From Hyphomonadaceae bacterium (GTDB taxonomy: Bacteria > Pseudomonadota > Alphaproteobacteria > Rhizobiales > Hyphomicrobiaceae), in assembly GCA_019747815.1 (NCBI GenBank), contig JAIEQJ010000005.1:117576-181575 (forward strand): DNA of 64,000 bases, given 5' to 3'. The translations under genes were made by a program, and so were the position numbers. Below, piece by piece: positions 62,523-64,000 of the stretch; positions within the stretch are counted from its first letter, which is position 1; the number at the start of each line of letters is the position of its first letter. Under the pieces are notes generated by a model. It saw only the letters and a program-made list of their open reading frames with translations. It was not told the DNA's origin and did no database searches.

Positions 62523-63875
62523 ATGAGAATGCCCGCCCTTCTTGCCATGATCGTGATGCTGGCTGCGCTGGTCGCGCTGCCGGTGGCGACGGCATCCGCC
62601 CAGGAGGATTTCTCGGGCACGACCTACATCACACCCTATCCGGAGGGTGATACCTATCGGCTGCAGGTCTATGGCGATGCCTTTGCGGAGGGGCTGCTCG
62701 GCGGGTTGACCGACGCCTTCTCGGGCGACACGCGATTGCAGTTGCAGCGCCGGCATCGATCGCTGCCCGGCCTCATCCGTCCCGATCTCGAGGACGAGCT
62801 GAGGGCCGAGGAGGCCAATCGCGAGCCGGTGCACGTGGCCGTCGTCATGATCGGGGTCAATGATCGCTACAACATCCGCATTTCCGCGCGCGACCGCTTC
62901 GTGGTGGGCACGGACGACTGGCGCGAGGAGTACGGCAAGCGTGTGGACCGCCTGATCAAGACGCTCAAGAAGCGCGGCGCCGCCGTCTATTGGGTCGGCC
63001 AGCCGCTCATGCGCCGCCCCGATGCCAACGAGCCTGCGCAGGTGATGAACGACGTCGTGCGCGAGAAGGCCTATCTCAACGGCATCAAGTACATCGATAT
63101 CACCGCGCAATTTGCCGACGATGCGGGCAACTATACGCCCTACGGCCCCGATCTTGCGGGCAAGCAGCGCCTGGTGCGCGAGGCCGACGGCGTGCTGTTC
63201 ACCTGGGCGGGCTATCGCAAGCTGGCGCATTTCGTCGAGCGCGACATCAAGCGCGATCTCACCCAGGCCAGGAACGATCGCTCCATCCCGCTCGCCGGCG
63301 CGGAGACGGAGCAGAAGCGCATCGCGGCGCAGCGCCCGCGCCGGGAACCGGAGGCCGGGTGGAAGGGGACGGTCACCCCCGGCAAGGAGAAGACGGCTGC
63401 ATCCTCCAAGACCGATGCGGCGCCGGTGCCGTCCGCAGCGGGGTTCGATGCCTTCGGCGAGCAGAAGGCCGACAATGGGCGCATTTCGCTCAAGACCGTC
63501 AGCCCCGGCGGCCGCGAGGAGACGGTCGTTCTCGAGCTGCCGCGCCCGGCCATCGCCGCGGCCGTGATCCAGCTCATCACGCGCAAGGACACGGGCGACC
63601 GTCCCTCGCAGATGGGCGATGTGGTTGCCAACGACGTGGGCGGCGGGCTGGTGGTGTTGAGCTCCGTGACGCCCGCGGCACCAGGGCCGGGCGGCGGTGC
63701 CCGCCGGGTCTCGCCGGGTCAGCCCTACTATCAGGTTTGGATCAAGGGCGAGCGTCTGCCGCCGAGGCCTGGCCGTGCGGACGACTTCGCCTGGCCGCGC
63801 GTAGACCCGGAGATCGTCGGCATCCCCGAGCCGCGACCAGCACGTCCGCCGCTCAAGACCGCGCCCCGCAGCTAG
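62523..63875 (+). CDS. DUF459 SGNH-like exported protein lacking the catalytic serine
   Basis: 450 residues from the ATG at 62523; the open frame upstream runs through repeats and is not supported. A signal peptide (LLAMIVMLAALVALPVATASAQ) precedes an SGNH-hydrolase-like DUF459 domain: LQVYGDAFAEGLLGGLTDAF, VAVVMIGVNDRYNIR (GxND block) and DGVLFTWAGYRKLAHFVERDIKRDL (terminal D..H block). In the first block the usual GDS serine is Ala (GDAFAEG), so it may not be a hydrolase. The C-terminal third is a Pro/Gly/Ala-rich, possibly wall-facing tail. It lies downstream of a wall-lytic enzyme gene. Confidence 0.85.
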   Translation: MRMPALLAMIVMLAALVALPVATASAQEDFSGTTYITPYPEGDTYRLQVYGDAFAEGLLGGLTDAFSGDTRLQLQRRHRSLPGLIRPDLEDELRAEEANREPVHVAVVMIGVNDRYNIRISARDRFVVGTDDWREEYGKRVDRLIKTLKKRGAAVYWVGQPLMRRPDANEPAQVMNDVVREKAYLNGIKYIDITAQFADDAGNYTPYGPDLAGKQRLVREADGVLFTWAGYRKLAHFVERDIKRDLTQARNDRSIPLAGAETEQKRIAAQRPRREPEAGWKGTVTPGKEKTAASSKTDAAPVPSAAGFDAFGEQKADNGRISLKTVSPGGREETVVLELPRPAIAAAVIQLITRKDTGDRPSQMGDVVANDVGGGLVVLSSVTPAAPGPGGGARRVSPGQPYYQVWIKGERLPPRPGRADDFAWPRVDPEIVGIPEPRPARPPLKTAPRS

Positions 63876-63979
63876 ACTAGGAGGGGGTAAGGATCCCGGA
63901 GAGCCTCGCCTCGGCGCGAGCGCCGGGCTCGGCTTCCGGGACTGCAGAAGAGGAACACCCAAGCCGCGGGCTCGCCCTC

Positions 63980-64000
63980 GTCCTGAGCTTTGTCGAAGGA
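63980..64000. repeat. Part of a widespread dispersed repeat (cut by the window end)
   Basis: The sequence TCCTGAGCTTTGTCGAAGGA at the window end matches the common TCCTGAGC(TT)GTCGAAGGA-type element found many times in Alphaproteobacterial genomes, with one T inserted. Only one arm is inside the window. Between the DUF459 stop and here there is no gene. Confidence 0.6.

Overview
The window reads as chromosomal DNA of a GC-rich, free-living alphaproteobacterium, most likely of the order Hyphomicrobiales (Rhizobiales). The reasons are the DUF3305/DUF3306/DUF6352/DUF6505 accessory genes around a formate dehydrogenase, DUF2189, DUF459, DUF1236-like and DUF2852 proteins, an Irr-type (ICE-like) palindrome, a perfect ParB parS site and overlapping ATGA-type operons. 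No prophage, transposase or CRISPR array was seen. The species cannot be named from the sequence.

Layout. 1-10 kb: scattered housekeeping and CoA-metabolism genes (a cut-off methyltransferase-family gene, a Spy/CpxP-like protein, a CaiB-type CoA transferase, prfC, tex, a nitronate monooxygenase-like enzyme, an enoyl-CoA hydratase, a DUF2189 membrane protein). 10-25 kb: a complete membrane-bound, Tat-exported, cysteine-type formate dehydrogenase with the gamma, beta and alpha subunits, a Tat-target small protein and an HTH-TorD fusion. Upstream lies a tightly overlapping five-gene accessory operon (lipoate-ligase-like, DUF6505, DUF6352, DUF3305, DUF3306), divergent from a 680-residue polyferredoxin, followed by a DUF1080 protein and a WD40-cytochrome c fusion. 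25-30 kb: an oxyanion-metal uptake block with a DNA-binding regulator fused to a binding-protein-like domain, tupB-tupC-tupA for tungstate (or molybdate), then two further binding proteins with no transporter of their own. The inference is that this block supplies the metal for the formate dehydrogenase next to it.

30-38.7 kb: a ferredoxin-reductase-like flavoprotein, a complete oligopeptide/nickel-type ABC transporter (binding protein, two permeases, fused double ATPase), and an orphan ferric-iron binding protein behind a 19-bp ICE-like palindrome. 38.8-46 kb: glyA-nrdR-ribD-thioesterase, then ubiE, a Trm112-like protein, a Lon-N-domain protein, a CnoX/YbbN-like thioredoxin, a prolyl-tRNA editing protein and tRNA-Gly(GCC). 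46-52 kb: small exported or membrane proteins, a secreted nuclease, a DUF6197 protein, XdhC, a thiolase and a second CoA transferase. 52-57.5 kb: a TetR regulator with a resolved promoter/operator and an RND efflux pair. 57.5-64 kb: a DUF533/TerB-like protein, a parS site, DUF2852, galU, an MltB-like transglycosylase and a DUF459 SGNH-like protein.

Points most worth following: the formate dehydrogenase accessory module with its HTH-TorD fusion and orphan binding proteins; a family of about 75-bp imperfect palindromes (three copies, two of which provide the stop codon of the upstream gene); the 24-bp perfect parS palindrome; the ICE-like box; and a RibD with a 7-residue insertion in its zinc site.
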